Notes under the pieces: generated by a model
What the model saw: only the letters and a program-made list of their open reading frames with translations
Database searches by the model: none
Told to the model about the DNA's origin: nothing
Source of the DNA: Marinobacter litoralis
Lineage (GTDB): Bacteria > Pseudomonadota > Gammaproteobacteria > Pseudomonadales > Oleiphilaceae
DNA length: 64,000 bases
Reading direction: 5' to 3'
NCBI RefSeq assembly: GCF_003336705.1
Contig: NZ_QMDL01000001.1
Location: 1-64,000, forward strand
Shown here: positions 17,004 through 30,950 of the stretch, one piece after another
How the letters are laid out: each line of letters starts with the position of its first letter
How positions within the stretch are numbered: the first letter of the stretch is position 1
Made by a program: the position numbers and the translations under genes

Positions 17004-18755
17004 GTGACCAATTTGTCCGCTCGAAGCGAACAGACAAGCAGCAGGGTGCAGCGACTGGTGGCAGGCTTGAAAGCCTGGCGCTTTTACTCTGTGCTGGGCG
17101 TTTTTCTGTTGGTGATGCTGGGCATTGGTTGGCGTCTGACCGACTTGCTTGTTGTGGATAATGATTTTCTGCGCCAGCAAGGCGACGTGCGCACCATTCG
17201 CATGGAGTCCATTGACGCTCACCGCGGTGTGGTCACGGACCGCCATGGAGAGCCGTTAGCGGTGAGCACTCCGGTTCAGACGGTGTGGGCGAACCCGTCA
17301 GAGATCGATCCCGAGCACCCCAAGTTGGCGGTGCTTGCCAGGCTGTTGGAGTTGCCCGAAGGGGAGCTTCGCCAGCGTCTTCGTGATTACGCCAGTCGTG
17401 AATTTATCTATCTGCGTCGTAAAGTTCAGCCTGCGATGGCAAAAGAGGCTCTGGCATTGGGGCTCGGCGGCATTTATGCACGCCAGGAATATCGCCGTTA
17501 CTATCCCGCGGGCGAAGTGACTGCCCACGTTGTTGGTTTTACCAACATCGACGAGGAGGGGCAGGAAGGTATCGAGCTCGCCTATAACCAATGGCTGGAA
17601 GGCGAGCCGGGTGCAAAGCGTGTACTTAAGGATCGTCGCGGTCACCTCATTAAAGATTTGATGTTGGTACGTGAAGCCCGCCCCGGCAAAGATCTTGAAC
17701 TGAGTATTGATCTTCGGCTCCAGTACCTGGCTTACCGAGAATTGAAAGCCGTTGTTGGGGCTCATAAGGCCCGTGGCGGCACCTTGGTCATGCTTGATGT
17801 CAGTACCGGTGAGGTGTTGGCGATGGTCAATCAGGGCTCCTATAACCCGAACGACCGCTCTCAGTTGGCGGTTGAGAATTTGCGCAACAAGGCCATAACC
17901 GACTTGTTTGAGCCGGGCTCCACAATCAAGCCGTTGACCATTGCAGCGGCTCTGGAGTCGGGTCAGTACAGCGCCAATAGTACGATCGATACCTCTCCCG
18001 GCTATCGTCGCTTCGGGCGTTTCACCATCCGCGATCATCGCAACTACGGCATGATGGATCTGACCAAAATCATCGTTAAATCCAGCAACGTTGGGGTCAG
18101 TAAAATCGCGAATGATCTGGGCGGCGATGTCCTGAGCAATTTGTTTTCGCGGATGGGGTTAGGACAGGCAACGGGTGTTGGATTTCCCGGTGAAGCCGTC
18201 GGTGTGTTGCCCGCGCGCCCGAAATGGCGGCCGGTTGAGGAGGCCACGCTGTCCTATGGCTATGGCCTCAGCGTGAACGCGCTGCAATTGGCTCAGGCGT
18301 ATATGGTGTTGGCCAACGGCGGCATTCGCTATCCGGTTAGTCTGCTGAAACAAGAGCAGCCGCCGCAAGGACAGCGGGTTCTCAGCGAAAAAGTGACCTT
18401 CGAAGTCCGGCAGATGCTGAAAGACGCCGTAGCGAAAGGCACGGGTGGTCGAGCTCAGCCCGGCTTGTACGCGGCTGGCGGTAAAACCGGAACGGTGCAC
18501 CTGGTTGGTGCTCACGGTTATGAAGACAGCATGTATAAGGCGATTTTTGCGGGTATGGCACCCATTGATGATCCGAAGATCGTAACAGTCGTGGCCGTAG
18601 ATGCGCCTCAGTCCGGAGAGTATTACGGCGGTGAAGTGGCCGCGCCAGTGTTTGCCCGGGTCATGGGTGATGCGTTGCGTTTGTTGAACGTGAAGCCGGA
18701 GTTGGAAGTTTCCGATGTTGGGGCTTCCGCTGCGGCAACAGGGGATAGGGGGTAG
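17004..18755 (+). CDS. ftsI: Peptidoglycan D,D-transpeptidase FtsI (PBP3)
   Basis: Septal class B penicillin-binding protein that crosslinks peptidoglycan with FtsW. The 583-residue protein has one N-terminal membrane helix (about residues 28-48) and a pedestal domain with RGVVTDRHGEPLAVS. The transpeptidase has the catalytic EPGSTIKP (Ser306, Lys309), SSN in VKSSNVGVSK, and KTGT near residue 494. Family length is normal. The GTG start at 17004 has AAGG very close to it; an in-frame TTG at 17013 is better spaced, so the true start could be three codons later. Confidence 0.96.
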   Translation: MTNLSARSEQTSSRVQRLVAGLKAWRFYSVLGVFLLVMLGIGWRLTDLLVVDNDFLRQQGDVRTIRMESIDAHRGVVTDRHGEPLAVSTPVQTVWANPSEIDPEHPKLAVLARLLELPEGELRQRLRDYASREFIYLRRKVQPAMAKEALALGLGGIYARQEYRRYYPAGEVTAHVVGFTNIDEEGQEGIELAYNQWLEGEPGAKRVLKDRRGHLIKDLMLVREARPGKDLELSIDLRLQYLAYRELKAVVGAHKARGGTLVMLDVSTGEVLAMVNQGSYNPNDRSQLAVENLRNKAITDLFEPGSTIKPLTIAAALESGQYSANSTIDTSPGYRRFGRFTIRDHRNYGMMDLTKIIVKSSNVGVSKIANDLGGDVLSNLFSRMGLGQATGVGFPGEAVGVLPARPKWRPVEEATLSYGYGLSVNALQLAQAYMVLANGGIRYPVSLLKQEQPPQGQRVLSEKVTFEVRQMLKDAVAKGTGGRAQPGLYAAGGKTGTVHLVGAHGYEDSMYKAIFAGMAPIDDPKIVTVVAVDAPQSGEYYGGEVAAPVFARVMGDALRLLNVKPELEVSDVGASAAATGDRG

Positions 18756-18757
18756 CT

Positions 18758-20242
18758 ATGTGCATCACGTCGATCAGTACCCTGTTGCAAGGCATTGTTG
18801 ATGTGCCTTCGGTGTTTGATGTCACGATTCATGGCTTGCAAACGGACAGTCGCAAGGTTGCTTCGGGTGACGCGTTCATTGCGGTGTCGGGTGCGACAAC
18901 GCCGGCAGATGCCTATCTGGATCAAGCAATCTCGGCTGGTGCGACGGCGGTTCTGTTGGAAGCAAACATTCCGCAAGAGTGTCATGAGCGGCAGGGGGCT
19001 CTGATCGTTCCGATTGTGGGCCTTCGAGATCAAATGGGCAGAATCGCCACGCGTTTCTTCGAGCATCCCTCCCGGCATTTGCGGGTTATAGGCGTGACGG
19101 GTACCAACGGGAAAACCTCGGTCACCCAATACATCTCGGCGCTGCTGCAAGAGGCTGGCACGCCCTGCGGGGTGCTTGGCACTTTGGGTTATGGTCTGCC
19201 CGGTAGTTTGCAGCCGGCAACCCATACCACACCGGATGTCGTGCAGGTAAACCGGATATTGCACCAGATTCGCCGGGACGGCGGTCGCGCCGCAGTTATG
19301 GAAGTGTCTTCCCATGCTTTGGCGCAAGGGCGTATTAACAAAGTTGCCATGACGGGAGCTGTTTTTACCAATCTGACCCGGGACCACCTGGATTATCACG
19401 GCACCATGGAAGCTTATGGTGAGGCGAAGGCTCGTTTGTTCCGGCGCGAAGAGTTGCACTTTTCGGTGATCAATTTCGACGACCCGTTTGGGCGCCAGCT
19501 ATACGAACAGACGGAAGGGTTGTGTGATCGGGTACGGTACAGCCTCCATGAAGCTCAGACAGAATTGTGGCTGAAAGAATTTACGCCGACGGCATCGGGC
19601 TTTCGGGCGGCGGTCGATGGTCTGTGGGGAGAGTTTGTATTGGAAGTGCCTCTGCTAGGCAGTTTCAACGCGAGTAATGTTCTGGCCGCTATGGCGACGG
19701 TGTTGACGCTGGGTGTACCGGTGGATCGTGCAGTAGATGCCTGTTCCAGATTGGTACCTCCTGCAGGACGGTTGGAAAAGTACACCGGCGCAGACGGGCG
19801 TTGTGTCGTGGTTGATTACGCACATACTCCAGACGCGCTAGCCAATGCGCTGGCGGCTCTGCGCCCTCACGCGGAAGGAAAATTAATCTGCGTGTTTGGT
19901 TGCGGCGGCGACCGGGACCCGGGTAAGCGCCCTGAGATGGCAGCCGAAGCGCAAAAAAGAGCCGATGTGGTCATCGTGACGGATGACAACCCGAGGTCTG
20001 AGAGTCCGGAGCAAATCGCCCAGGATATCGAGAAAGGATTTTCTGAAGGCGTTGAGTATCAGGTCATTCATGATCGGGCTTCTGCCATTGCTGTGGCTGT
20101 TGCCATGGCTGGTCCAAAGGACTTGGTTCTGGTTGCCGGAAAGGGCCACGAAAGCTGGCAGGAAGTGGCTGGCCAAAAAATTCCTTTCAGCGATGCCGAA
20201 CAGGTCAAGAATCAGTTGCACCTCCATGGAGGTGTGGCATGA
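18758..20242 (+). CDS. murE: UDP-MurNAc-Ala-Glu--meso-diaminopimelate ligase
   Basis: ATP-dependent ligase adding the third residue of the peptidoglycan stem peptide. The 494-residue protein has the Mur N-terminal DSRKV motif, the ATP loop GVTGTNGKTSVTQYI (about residues 112-126), FTNLTRDHLDYHGTM, DYAHTPDALANAL and the substrate-selecting DDNPRSE near residue 410. The DNPR motif predicts meso-diaminopimelate rather than lysine, as expected for a Gram-negative. Starts 2 bp after ftsI and overlaps murF by 4 bp. Confidence 0.97.
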   Translation: MCITSISTLLQGIVDVPSVFDVTIHGLQTDSRKVASGDAFIAVSGATTPADAYLDQAISAGATAVLLEANIPQECHERQGALIVPIVGLRDQMGRIATRFFEHPSRHLRVIGVTGTNGKTSVTQYISALLQEAGTPCGVLGTLGYGLPGSLQPATHTTPDVVQVNRILHQIRRDGGRAAVMEVSSHALAQGRINKVAMTGAVFTNLTRDHLDYHGTMEAYGEAKARLFRREELHFSVINFDDPFGRQLYEQTEGLCDRVRYSLHEAQTELWLKEFTPTASGFRAAVDGLWGEFVLEVPLLGSFNASNVLAAMATVLTLGVPVDRAVDACSRLVPPAGRLEKYTGADGRCVVVDYAHTPDALANALAALRPHAEGKLICVFGCGGDRDPGKRPEMAAEAQKRADVVIVTDDNPRSESPEQIAQDIEKGFSEGVEYQVIHDRASAIAVAVAMAGPKDLVLVAGKGHESWQEVAGQKIPFSDAEQVKNQLHLHGGVA

Positions 20243-21636
20243 TGCGCGCCTTTTCGCTGGCCGAAGCCAAATCCTGGCTTGGCGCATCGCTGGCGGGTAA
20301 GCCGGTTGATGCGGAAAAAGTACAGTTCAAGGGCGTCTCCACTGACACCCGCGCGGTAGGTGGTGGGCAGTTATTTGTAGCTCTGCGTGGTGAGCGTTTT
20401 GATGGCCATGAGTTTCTTGAACAAGCGCGTTCGCAAGGAGCCGTCGCTGCAGTAGTAGACAGCGCAGACGATTCGGTTCAATTGCCGCAATTGGTGGTCG
20501 ATGACACGGTTAATGCACTTGCAGCGTTGGCGGCAGGAAATCGCAATGAAAGCAGCGCGCAGTTGGTGGCCATCACCGGGAGTAGCGGCAAGACCACAGT
20601 GCGTCAGTTAACCGCAGCCATTCTTGAGCAAATGGGCGAGGTGCTGGCGACCGAAGGTAATTTGAATAACCACATCGGTGTGCCGTTAACGTTGTTTCGG
20701 ATGTCGCCGGAACACCAATACGGTGCGGTTGAACTGGGTGCCAGTGGTTTGGGTGAAATTGCTCACACCGTGGCCATTGTCCGTCCGCAAGTGGTCATTT
20801 TGACGAATGCCGGTCAGGCGCACCTTGAAGGGTTTGGTAGTTACCAGAACATCATCACGGCGAAAGGCGAAATCATTGATGGTGTCGCCGAGCAGGGTTT
20901 GGTTGTGCTCAACCGGGATGACCCAGCTTTCGATCAGTGGCTTGAGCGGGCCGGCGGGCGCCGGGTGGTAAGCGTCTCACGGATGGGGCATCCGGAGGCC
21001 GACTATCGGGCAGAGGCTCAGGTTGCGTCCGATCAAACCATGGCGGTTAAAGCCGAAGGGCCGAATGGCTGGCGCTGCGCGTTCAGTCTGCCTCTGGTTG
21101 GTGAACACAATATCAGTAACGCATTGTGCGCCATTGCCGCCTGCCGGGAGTTGGGCGCAACGGACGAGCAGCTGATTCAGGGATTGAGTGGTGTGCAGGC
21201 TGTGAAAGGACGCTTGCAAGTGTTCGAGCCCGCACCGGACTTCACGGTAATTGATGATAGCTACAACGCCAATCCGGCATCCATGAAAGCGGCGATTGAT
21301 GTGCTTTCCGGATACCAAGGGCAGCGAGTGGCTGTCTTGGGTGCGATGGCCGAGCTGGGTGAGCAGGGCGACGACCTGCATGCCGAGGTCGGGGCTCACG
21401 CTAAAGAACAAGGTATTGAACGTTTGTTGCTGGTGGGCCCGGGTTGTGAGGGCTACGCCAAGGGCTTCGGACAAGGTGCTGAACTGTTCCAGACCCATGA
21501 GCAAGCTGTGGACGCCATCGTTGGTGGCCGACAGGGTGCCATGGTTGTGCTGGTCAAAGGTTCTCGAAGTTCCGCCATGGATCGCGTGGTGGAGGGAATG
21601 CAGACAAAGGTGAAAAACGCATGCTGCTCTGGCTGA
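20239..21636 (+). CDS. murF: UDP-MurNAc-tripeptide--D-alanyl-D-alanine ligase
   Basis: Completes the UDP-MurNAc-pentapeptide by adding D-Ala-D-Ala. The 465-residue protein has [20 protein letters not shown], the P-loop [13 protein letters not shown] (about residues 112-124), [23 protein letters not shown], and the [17 protein letters not shown] motif near residue 340. A GGAGGT Shine-Dalgarno lies 5 bp before ATG 20239 within murE. The end overlaps mraY by 16 bp. Confidence 0.97.
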   Translation: MMRAFSLAEAKSWLGASLAGKPVDAEKVQFKGVSTDTRAVGGGQLFVALRGERFDGHEFLEQARSQGAVAAVVDSADDSVQLPQLVVDDTVNALAALAAGNRNESSAQLVAITGSSGKTTVRQLTAAILEQMGEVLATEGNLNNHIGVPLTLFRMSPEHQYGAVELGASGLGEIAHTVAIVRPQVVILTNAGQAHLEGFGSYQNIITAKGEIIDGVAEQGLVVLNRDDPAFDQWLERAGGRRVVSVSRMGHPEADYRAEAQVASDQTMAVKAEGPNGWRCAFSLPLVGEHNISNALCAIAACRELGATDEQLIQGLSGVQAVKGRLQVFEPAPDFTVIDDSYNANPASMKAAIDVLSGYQGQRVAVLGAMAELGEQGDDLHAEVGAHAKEQGIERLLLVGPGCEGYAKGFGQGAELFQTHEQAVDAIVGGRQGAMVVLVKGSRSSAMDRVVEGMQTKVKNACCSG

Positions 21637-22706
21637 CAGAGGTTTTATCTCAATATTTTTCTGCGCTGACGGTGTTTCAGTACCTGACCGTGCGCGCTAT
21701 TTTCGGTGTGCTGACGGCACTTCTGATTTCTCTGATGATCGGCCCGCTGATGATCCGCAAACTCAGCCAGTACCAGATTGGGCAGGCGGTTCGAGATGAC
21801 GGCCCTCAAACTCATTTGAGTAAGGCCGGCACGCCCACCATGGGGGGTGCATTGATTCTTGTGGCCATCGCGATTTCAACTTTGCTGTGGGCAGACCTGA
21901 GTAATCGCTATGTCTGGACTGTGCTGCTGGTTACCATTTTGTTCGGCGCGATCGGCTGGGTGGATGATTACCGCAAAGTGGTTGAACGCAATCCCCGTGG
22001 CTTGCCCGGGCGCTGGAAGTATTTCTGGCAATCGGTAATCGGGGCGGCGGCCGCGGTGGTTCTTTATGCTACATCGACTTTGCCGCAGGAAACGTCGTTG
22101 TATCTTCCGTTTCTTAAAAATGTGTCCCTCACTCTGGGGCCGGTTCTGTTCATTCTGTTGACCTACTTCGTGATTGTGGGCAGCAGCAACGCGGTGAACC
22201 TGACCGATGGACTGGATGGGCTGGCTATTATGCCCACCGTGATGGTGGCAGGCGCGCTCGCCATTTTCGCTTACGTATCCGGGCACGCCCAATTTGCCAA
22301 TTATCTGTTGATTCCGCACCTCCCGGGCACCGGTGAGCTGATCGTGTTCTGTTGCGCGCTTGTGGGCGCGGGGCTTGGTTTCTTGTGGTTTAACACTTAT
22401 CCCGCCCAGGTATTTATGGGGGATGTCGGCGCATTGGCCTTGGGGGCAGCGCTGGGTGTGGTTGCTGTCATTGTTCGGCAGGAAATTGTGCTGTTCATCA
22501 TGGGTGGTGTGTTCGTGATGGAAACCATCTCGGTCATCCTTCAGGTGGCGTCCTTCCGCCTGACCGGGCGCCGGATCTTCCGTATGGCGCCTTTGCACCA
22601 TCATTTTGAGCTCAAGGGTTGGCCGGAGCCGCGAGTCATCGTGCGGTTCTGGGTGATCACCGTGGTTCTTGTTCTGATTGGCTTGGCCAGTCTGAAACTC
22701 CGATAG
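21621..22706 (+). CDS. mraY: Phospho-N-acetylmuramoyl-pentapeptide transferase
   Basis: Integral membrane enzyme that transfers phospho-MurNAc-pentapeptide onto undecaprenyl phosphate to give lipid I. The 361-residue protein has about ten membrane helices. Signatures are [23 protein letters not shown] with its Asp pair, [30 protein letters not shown] and the C-terminal [14 protein letters not shown]. Start ATG 21621 is preceded by AAGGTGA at 7 bp within murF. Confidence 0.98.
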   Translation: MLLWLTEVLSQYFSALTVFQYLTVRAIFGVLTALLISLMIGPLMIRKLSQYQIGQAVRDDGPQTHLSKAGTPTMGGALILVAIAISTLLWADLSNRYVWTVLLVTILFGAIGWVDDYRKVVERNPRGLPGRWKYFWQSVIGAAAAVVLYATSTLPQETSLYLPFLKNVSLTLGPVLFILLTYFVIVGSSNAVNLTDGLDGLAIMPTVMVAGALAIFAYVSGHAQFANYLLIPHLPGTGELIVFCCALVGAGLGFLWFNTYPAQVFMGDVGALALGAALGVVAVIVRQEIVLFIMGGVFVMETISVILQVASFRLTGRRIFRMAPLHHHFELKGWPEPRVIVRFWVITVVLVLIGLASLKLR

Positions 22707-22721
22707 GAAAGTAACGTTGCT

Positions 22722-24062
22722 ATGAGTGTCATTGTTTCGGATCGTCGCACATTGATCGTAGGGCTCGGGAAAACCGGGCTCTCGTGCGTGCGCTATTTGT
22801 CCGAACAAGGCCGCACTGTAGCCGTGGCTGATAGCCGGACTAACCCGCCGGGGCTGCAAGAGATGAAGGCGCGTTGGCCGGAAGTGCCGGTGCATTTAGG
22901 TGAATTCGATACGAGCTTGTTTGCGGGGTTCAGCGAACTTGTCGTCAGCCCGGGCATCAGTATCGCGGAGCGGGCGATAGCCGCAGCTGCCGATCAGGGT
23001 GCACTTATTCGTGGTGATATTGACCTGTTTGCGGCAGCAGCCGATGCGCCTGTAATAGCCATCACCGGGTCAAACGGAAAAACCACCGTGACAAGCCTGT
23101 TGGGTGAAATGGCCAAAGCAGCGGGTCGAAACGTGCAAGTTGGCGGCAACATTGGTACGCCAGCGTTGGATTTGCTGGGTAAAGGAGCAGACCTTTATAT
23201 CCTCGAGGTGTCGAGTTTCCAGCTGGAGACCACCGAGGCGCTTAATGCCGTGGCCGCGACCGTACTGAATGTCAGTGACGATCACATGGATCGTTACCCG
23301 GACAAAATGGCGTATTTTCAGGCTAAGCAACGGGTATACCGCGGTTGCAAGAATGCCATTGTCAATCTAGACGATGCCCTGAGTACTCCGATGGCGCGGG
23401 ATAACCTGCGTTTTCTGTGTTTTGGCTTCAATCGGGTCAACCCCGATACCTTTAGCACCCGGGATGACGACCAGGGTACGTGGATTACCTTTGGTTTTGA
23501 CAACTTGCTGCTGGCCAGCGAATTGAAGCTGATGGGGCGCCATAACATCAGCAACGTGATGGCTGCCTTGGCACTTGGACATGCTGCCGGTTTGCCTATG
23601 GCGGTCATGTTGGATGTGGCACGAGAGTTTCGTGGTTTGCCGCATCGCTGTGAGTTTGTCCGTAATCTGGATGGCGTTGATTACATCAACGATTCCAAAG
23701 GTACCAATGTAGGCGCAACCGTCGCTGCTATTGAAAGTCTGGCTCCGGATCACGGCAAGGTGGTTTTGATCGTTGGCGGCGATGGTAAAGGCGCTGATTT
23801 TGCACCCTTAGCGGCACCCGTTAATACGTTGTGCCGTGCGGTTGTGTTGATTGGCCGGGACGCGAGCGCTATTTCCGAAGCGCTGGGGCAAAGCATGACA
23901 AAAATTCAAGCCGGGTCTCTTGAGCAAGCCGTCGCGAAAGCTCGCGAGGTGGCGTGTGCGGGGGATCGTGTGCTGTTGTCACCTGCTTGCGCCAGTTTCG
24001 ACATGTTCAAAGATTATAACGATCGCGGAGATCAGTTCCGTGCGTTGGTGGAGGGGCTGTGA
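22722..24062 (+). CDS. murD: UDP-N-acetylmuramoylalanine--D-glutamate ligase
   Basis: Adds D-glutamate to UDP-MurNAc-L-Ala. The 446-residue protein has the N-terminal IVGLGKTGLSCVRYL Rossmann loop, ELVVSPGI, the ATP-binding ITGSNGKTTVTSLLGEM (about residues 113-129), LEVSSFQLE, NVSDDHMDRYP, NDSKGTNVGATVAAI and the C-terminal LLSPACASFDMFKDYNDRG. All are typical of MurD. The stop overlaps the preferred ftsW ATG by one base. Confidence 0.97.
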   Translation: MSVIVSDRRTLIVGLGKTGLSCVRYLSEQGRTVAVADSRTNPPGLQEMKARWPEVPVHLGEFDTSLFAGFSELVVSPGISIAERAIAAAADQGALIRGDIDLFAAAADAPVIAITGSNGKTTVTSLLGEMAKAAGRNVQVGGNIGTPALDLLGKGADLYILEVSSFQLETTEALNAVAATVLNVSDDHMDRYPDKMAYFQAKQRVYRGCKNAIVNLDDALSTPMARDNLRFLCFGFNRVNPDTFSTRDDDQGTWITFGFDNLLLASELKLMGRHNISNVMAALALGHAAGLPMAVMLDVAREFRGLPHRCEFVRNLDGVDYINDSKGTNVGATVAAIESLAPDHGKVVLIVGGDGKGADFAPLAAPVNTLCRAVVLIGRDASAISEALGQSMTKIQAGSLEQAVAKAREVACAGDRVLLSPACASFDMFKDYNDRGDQFRALVEGL

Positions 24063-25261
24063 TGCAAGTAGCTGCCCGTATTCCCCAGTATCAAACCAAC
24101 GGTTTCGAATTCCAGCCACTGCCGGTATTAGTGCTGACCTCTGTGGCTTTGCTGGTTATCGGCATGGTGATGATCTCGTCAGCCTCGATGGACGTGGCTG
24201 CTGCGACGATGGGTAACAGCTACCACTACGTGGTACGACAAGTAATTTTCGCCATGCTGGGCTGTTTGGCGGCTCTGGTTGCCGTGAACATCCCGATTTC
24301 TTGGTGGGAGCGCAGTGGTTGGTTGTTGCTGGGTGTTGGTTTGTTTGTGCTGGTTTTGGTTTTGACCCCACTTGGTCGCACGGTCAATGGGTCCACCCGC
24401 TGGATACCGGTATTTTTCTTTAACGTTCAGGTTTCCGAAGTGGCCAAACTGTGTTTGATCGCCTACCTCTCGGGTTACGTTGTGCGCCGGCGGGAAGCCT
24501 TGCTGAATGATTGGTCGGGCTTTTTCCGGCCATTAATCGTTTTGGGGCTGGCGGTTGGCCTGTTGATGATCGAGCCGGATTTTGGTGCCTCGGTGGTATT
24601 GAGTGCCGCGGCTGCAGGCGTGATTTTCCTGAGCGGCGTTCGGCTCACGCGCTTTCTTCCGCTGATTGGCTTGATGGTCGTTGCCGGCACGGTATTGGTT
24701 GTCAGTGCGCCATACCGCTTGAAGCGGGTCGTGAGTTATCTCGATCCCTGGAAAGATCAGTTCGATAGTGGTTATCAGCTCACGCAATCGTTAATCGCCT
24801 TTGGCCGCGGCGAGTGGACTGGCGTGGGGCTGGGCAACTCAGTGCAAAAATTGTTCTTTTTGCCAGAAGCTCACACGGACTTCATCTTCGCGATCATTGC
24901 CGAAGAATTCGGCCTGATAGGGGCGCTGATTGTAGTCGGCCTGTTTACCGCGTTGGTGGTGAGCGGTTTTGTGATTGGTCGCCGTGCCGAACGAAGCGGC
25001 ATGCCGTTTGGCGCATGTTTCAGCTACGGCATCTCGATGCTGGTTGGTTTGCAGGCTGCCATCAATATGTGTGTTACGACTGGCCTGCTGCCAACCAAAG
25101 GACTCACGTTGCCATTGGTTAGCTACGGTGGTTCCAGTTTGTTGGTGACGTGTGTGGGTTTGGGCATCATCGCCAGGGTCGAAATGGAACGCTTGGATCG
25201 AGAGAAAATGGCGGCAGACAAACCTGCCCGAAAAGTAAAAGGAGGCGCGGTTTATGACTAG
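24062..25261 (+). CDS. ftsW: Peptidoglycan glycosyltransferase FtsW
   Basis: SEDS-family polymerase that makes septal glycan strands from lipid II with FtsI. From ATG 24062 it is 399 residues with about ten membrane helices. Family segments are RVVSYLDPWKDQFDSGYQLTQS split across the large periplasmic loop, FLPEAHTDFIFAIIAEE, and the last-helix TKGLTLPLVSYGGSSL. An in-frame GTG at 24059 precedes the ATG; GAGGGG at 24051-24056 spaces better to the ATG. It overlaps murG by 8 bp. Confidence 0.97.
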   Translation: MQVAARIPQYQTNGFEFQPLPVLVLTSVALLVIGMVMISSASMDVAAATMGNSYHYVVRQVIFAMLGCLAALVAVNIPISWWERSGWLLLGVGLFVLVLVLTPLGRTVNGSTRWIPVFFFNVQVSEVAKLCLIAYLSGYVVRRREALLNDWSGFFRPLIVLGLAVGLLMIEPDFGASVVLSAAAAGVIFLSGVRLTRFLPLIGLMVVAGTVLVVSAPYRLKRVVSYLDPWKDQFDSGYQLTQSLIAFGRGEWTGVGLGNSVQKLFFLPEAHTDFIFAIIAEEFGLIGALIVVGLFTALVVSGFVIGRRAERSGMPFGACFSYGISMLVGLQAAINMCVTTGLLPTKGLTLPLVSYGGSSLLVTCVGLGIIARVEMERLDREKMAADKPARKVKGGAVYD

Positions 25262-26331
25262 TCCTCGCCGCTTCCTGATGATGGCCGGTGGAACAGGCGG
25301 CCACGTATTTCCTGCGCTGGCCACCGCTCGGGCTCTGCAAGAGCAGGGCCACGAAGTGCATTGGCTCGGTGCTAAAGGCGGCATGGAAGAGCGTTTGATT
25401 GGAGAAACCGAGATACCGCTGTCTTTAATTCATATTAAGGGCCTGCGAGGCAAGGGCAAACTGGCGCTGTTGCTGGCTCCGTTCCGCTTGATGCGGGCGC
25501 TCGGTGAAGCCTACACGCTGTTGCGCAAAATCAACCCCGACTGCGTTGTTGGTATGGGTGGGTTTGTTACCGGGCCGGGCGGTTTGGCTGCCTGGTTGTT
25601 GCGCAAGCCGCTGATCATTCATGAACAGAATGCCGTAGCGGGTATGACCAATCGCCTTCTAACGCGCTTTGCGAGCATTGTACTGGAAGCGTTTCCGGGC
25701 AGTTTTGGTGATAAGACGGTAACTCGCTGCACGGGCAATCCGGTACGCAAAGATTTGGCGGTGCTACCGGCACCGGAGCAGCGCTTGGCGGGAAGAAGCA
25801 CGCCGGCAAGAATTTTAGTGGTGGGCGGAAGCCTGGGGGCTCAGGTGTTCAACCAACAGCTGCCAAAGGCGTTGGCGATCTTGCCTGAGGACGAACGGCC
25901 GGAAGTTCGCCACCAGTGCGGCGAGAAGAACGCCGACGCCGCCCGCGAAGCCTACGAATCCGCTGGTATTAACGCCAGCATAGAGCCGTTTATCCGTGAT
26001 ATGGCAGAAGCCTATAACTGGGCTGACCTTGTGATTTGCCGAGCCGGAGCTTTAACCGTTTCGGAGTTGTGTGCAGCCGGTGTGGGTGCCGTGTTAGTGC
26101 CGTTCCCACACGCTGTGGACGATCATCAGACGCGCAATGGGCAGCATATGGTGAAAGCGGGTGCAGCCATTTTGGTGCCCCAGTCTCAGCTGACACCGGA
26201 CGTACTGGCCGACACTTTGAAAGATTTGACGGGTAACCGAGAACGCATTCTGAACATGGCACAGGCCGCCCGTTCGCTGGCGCGCTCTGATGCAACGGAG
26301 AGAGTTGTGAATTACTGTCTGGAGGCCGCCA

Positions 26332-26339
<8 letters not shown>
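25254..26339 (+). CDS. murG: Lipid II synthase MurG (GT28 glycosyltransferase)
   Basis: Adds GlcNAc to lipid I at the inner face of the membrane. The 361-residue protein has the glycine-rich loop [17 protein letters not shown] (about residues 8-24), the second loop [27 protein letters not shown], the C-terminal domain loop [13 protein letters not shown] and the UDP-binding [15 protein letters not shown] region ending in [13 protein letters not shown]. Start overlaps ftsW and end overlaps murC, each by 8 bp. Confidence 0.97.
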
Positions 26340-29579
<3,240 letters not shown>

Positions 29580-29615
29580 TAACGATTATTACGAACTTGG
29601 GGTTTGGTGAATCAC

Positions 29616-30851
29616 ATGTCATCGGTTGAAACGGAAAACATGATTGTCGGCCTGGATATCGGAACCTCCAAGGTGGTTGCGATCGTCGGCAAACGCAAAA
29701 TGGATGGAACCATTGAAGTCGTCGGAATTGGCTCTCACCCATCCCGCGGCCTAAAGCGCGGAGTGGTGGTGAATATTGAGGTTACTGTTCAAGCCATTCA
29801 GAGGGCGGTGGAAGAAGCTGAACTGATGGCAGGCTGCCGGATTCATTCCGTGTATGCGGGAATCGCAGGTAGCCACATCAAGAGCCTGAACTCCCATGGC
29901 ATCGTGGCTATTCGGGATCGGGAAGTGACCCAAGCGGACATCGATCGGGTTATTGACGCGGCTCAGGCAGTTGCGATCCCTGCAGACCAGAAAGTGCTGC
30001 ACATTCTTCCGCAGGAATTCGTGATCGATAACCAGGAAGGCATTAAAGAACCGATGGGCATGTCCGGCGTTCGGCTGGAAGCCAAGGTTCATTTGGTGAC
30101 TTGTGCTGTCAACGCGGCTCAGAACATTGATAAGTGCGTAAAGCGCTGCGGACTGGAAGTGGATGACATCATCCTGGAGCAATTGGCTTCCAGCCACGCG
30201 ATTCTGACCGAAGACGAGAAGGAACTGGGAGTGTGCGTGGTCGATATCGGTGGCGGAACGACCGACATTGCGGTGTTTACAGGCGGGGCAATCCGTCATA
30301 CCGCGGTGATTCCCATCGCTGGTGATCAGGTGACCAATGACATCGCCATGGCTCTGCGCACACCGACTCAGAATGCGGAAGAAATCAAGATCAAGTACGC
30401 CTGCGCGTTGACTCAGCTAGCCGGCGCTGAAGACACCATCAAGGTGCCCAGTGTTGGCGATCGTGCGCCACGCGATCTTTCCCGACAAGCATTGGCGGAA
30501 GTCGTGGAGCCTCGCTACGAAGAGCTGTTTACCTTGGTGCAGTCCGAATTACGCCGCTCGGGATTCGAAGACATGATTCCTGCGGGCATCGTTATTACAG
30601 GCGGTTCTTCCACCATGGAAGGGGTGGTGGAACTGGCCGAAGAGATCTTCCACATGCCGGTAAGGCTGGCCTGTCCTCAGGCGGTCTCCGGCATGACGGA
30701 GGTAGTCAACAATCCGATATACGCCACCGGCGTCGGGTTGTTGATTCATGGTTTCCGGCAAATGGACCTTGGTCGGACACCGGTGCTCAAAGCTGAGGAT
30801 GCTCCCTCATTGATTGAGCGCATGAAAGCCTGGTTCACCGGTCAGTTCTGA
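29616..30851 (+). CDS. ftsA: Cell division protein FtsA
   Basis: Actin-like ATPase that tethers FtsZ to the membrane. From ATG 29616, with GGTGA 5 bp upstream, the product is 411 residues. It begins MSSVETEN and then MIVGLDIGTSKVVAIVG, the phosphate-1 motif. It has DIGGGTTDIAVFTGG near residue 205 and VITGGSSTMEGV near residue 328. The C-terminal SLIERMKAWFTGQF is an amphipathic membrane-targeting helix. In-frame TTG 29604 and GTG 29607 are possible but less likely starts. Confidence 0.96.
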   Translation: MSSVETENMIVGLDIGTSKVVAIVGKRKMDGTIEVVGIGSHPSRGLKRGVVVNIEVTVQAIQRAVEEAELMAGCRIHSVYAGIAGSHIKSLNSHGIVAIRDREVTQADIDRVIDAAQAVAIPADQKVLHILPQEFVIDNQEGIKEPMGMSGVRLEAKVHLVTCAVNAAQNIDKCVKRCGLEVDDIILEQLASSHAILTEDEKELGVCVVDIGGGTTDIAVFTGGAIRHTAVIPIAGDQVTNDIAMALRTPTQNAEEIKIKYACALTQLAGAEDTIKVPSVGDRAPRDLSRQALAEVVEPRYEELFTLVQSELRRSGFEDMIPAGIVITGGSSTMEGVVELAEEIFHMPVRLACPQAVSGMTEVVNNPIYATGVGLLIHGFRQMDLGRTPVLKAEDAPSLIERMKAWFTGQF

Positions 30852-30950
30852 CGGCAATCAGGAAGCAGTACACGAAGGTTTCTCGAAAATACAAAACCAA
30901 TGAAATAACCGGTCTGGATAGATCGGAAACAGCACGAAGGAGTAGGGGAT

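Noticed and set aside
21876..22895. 339-codon minus-strand open frame across mraY and murD
   Set aside because: Antisense to two clear genes, His-rich and low in hydrophobic pattern, with no Shine-Dalgarno.
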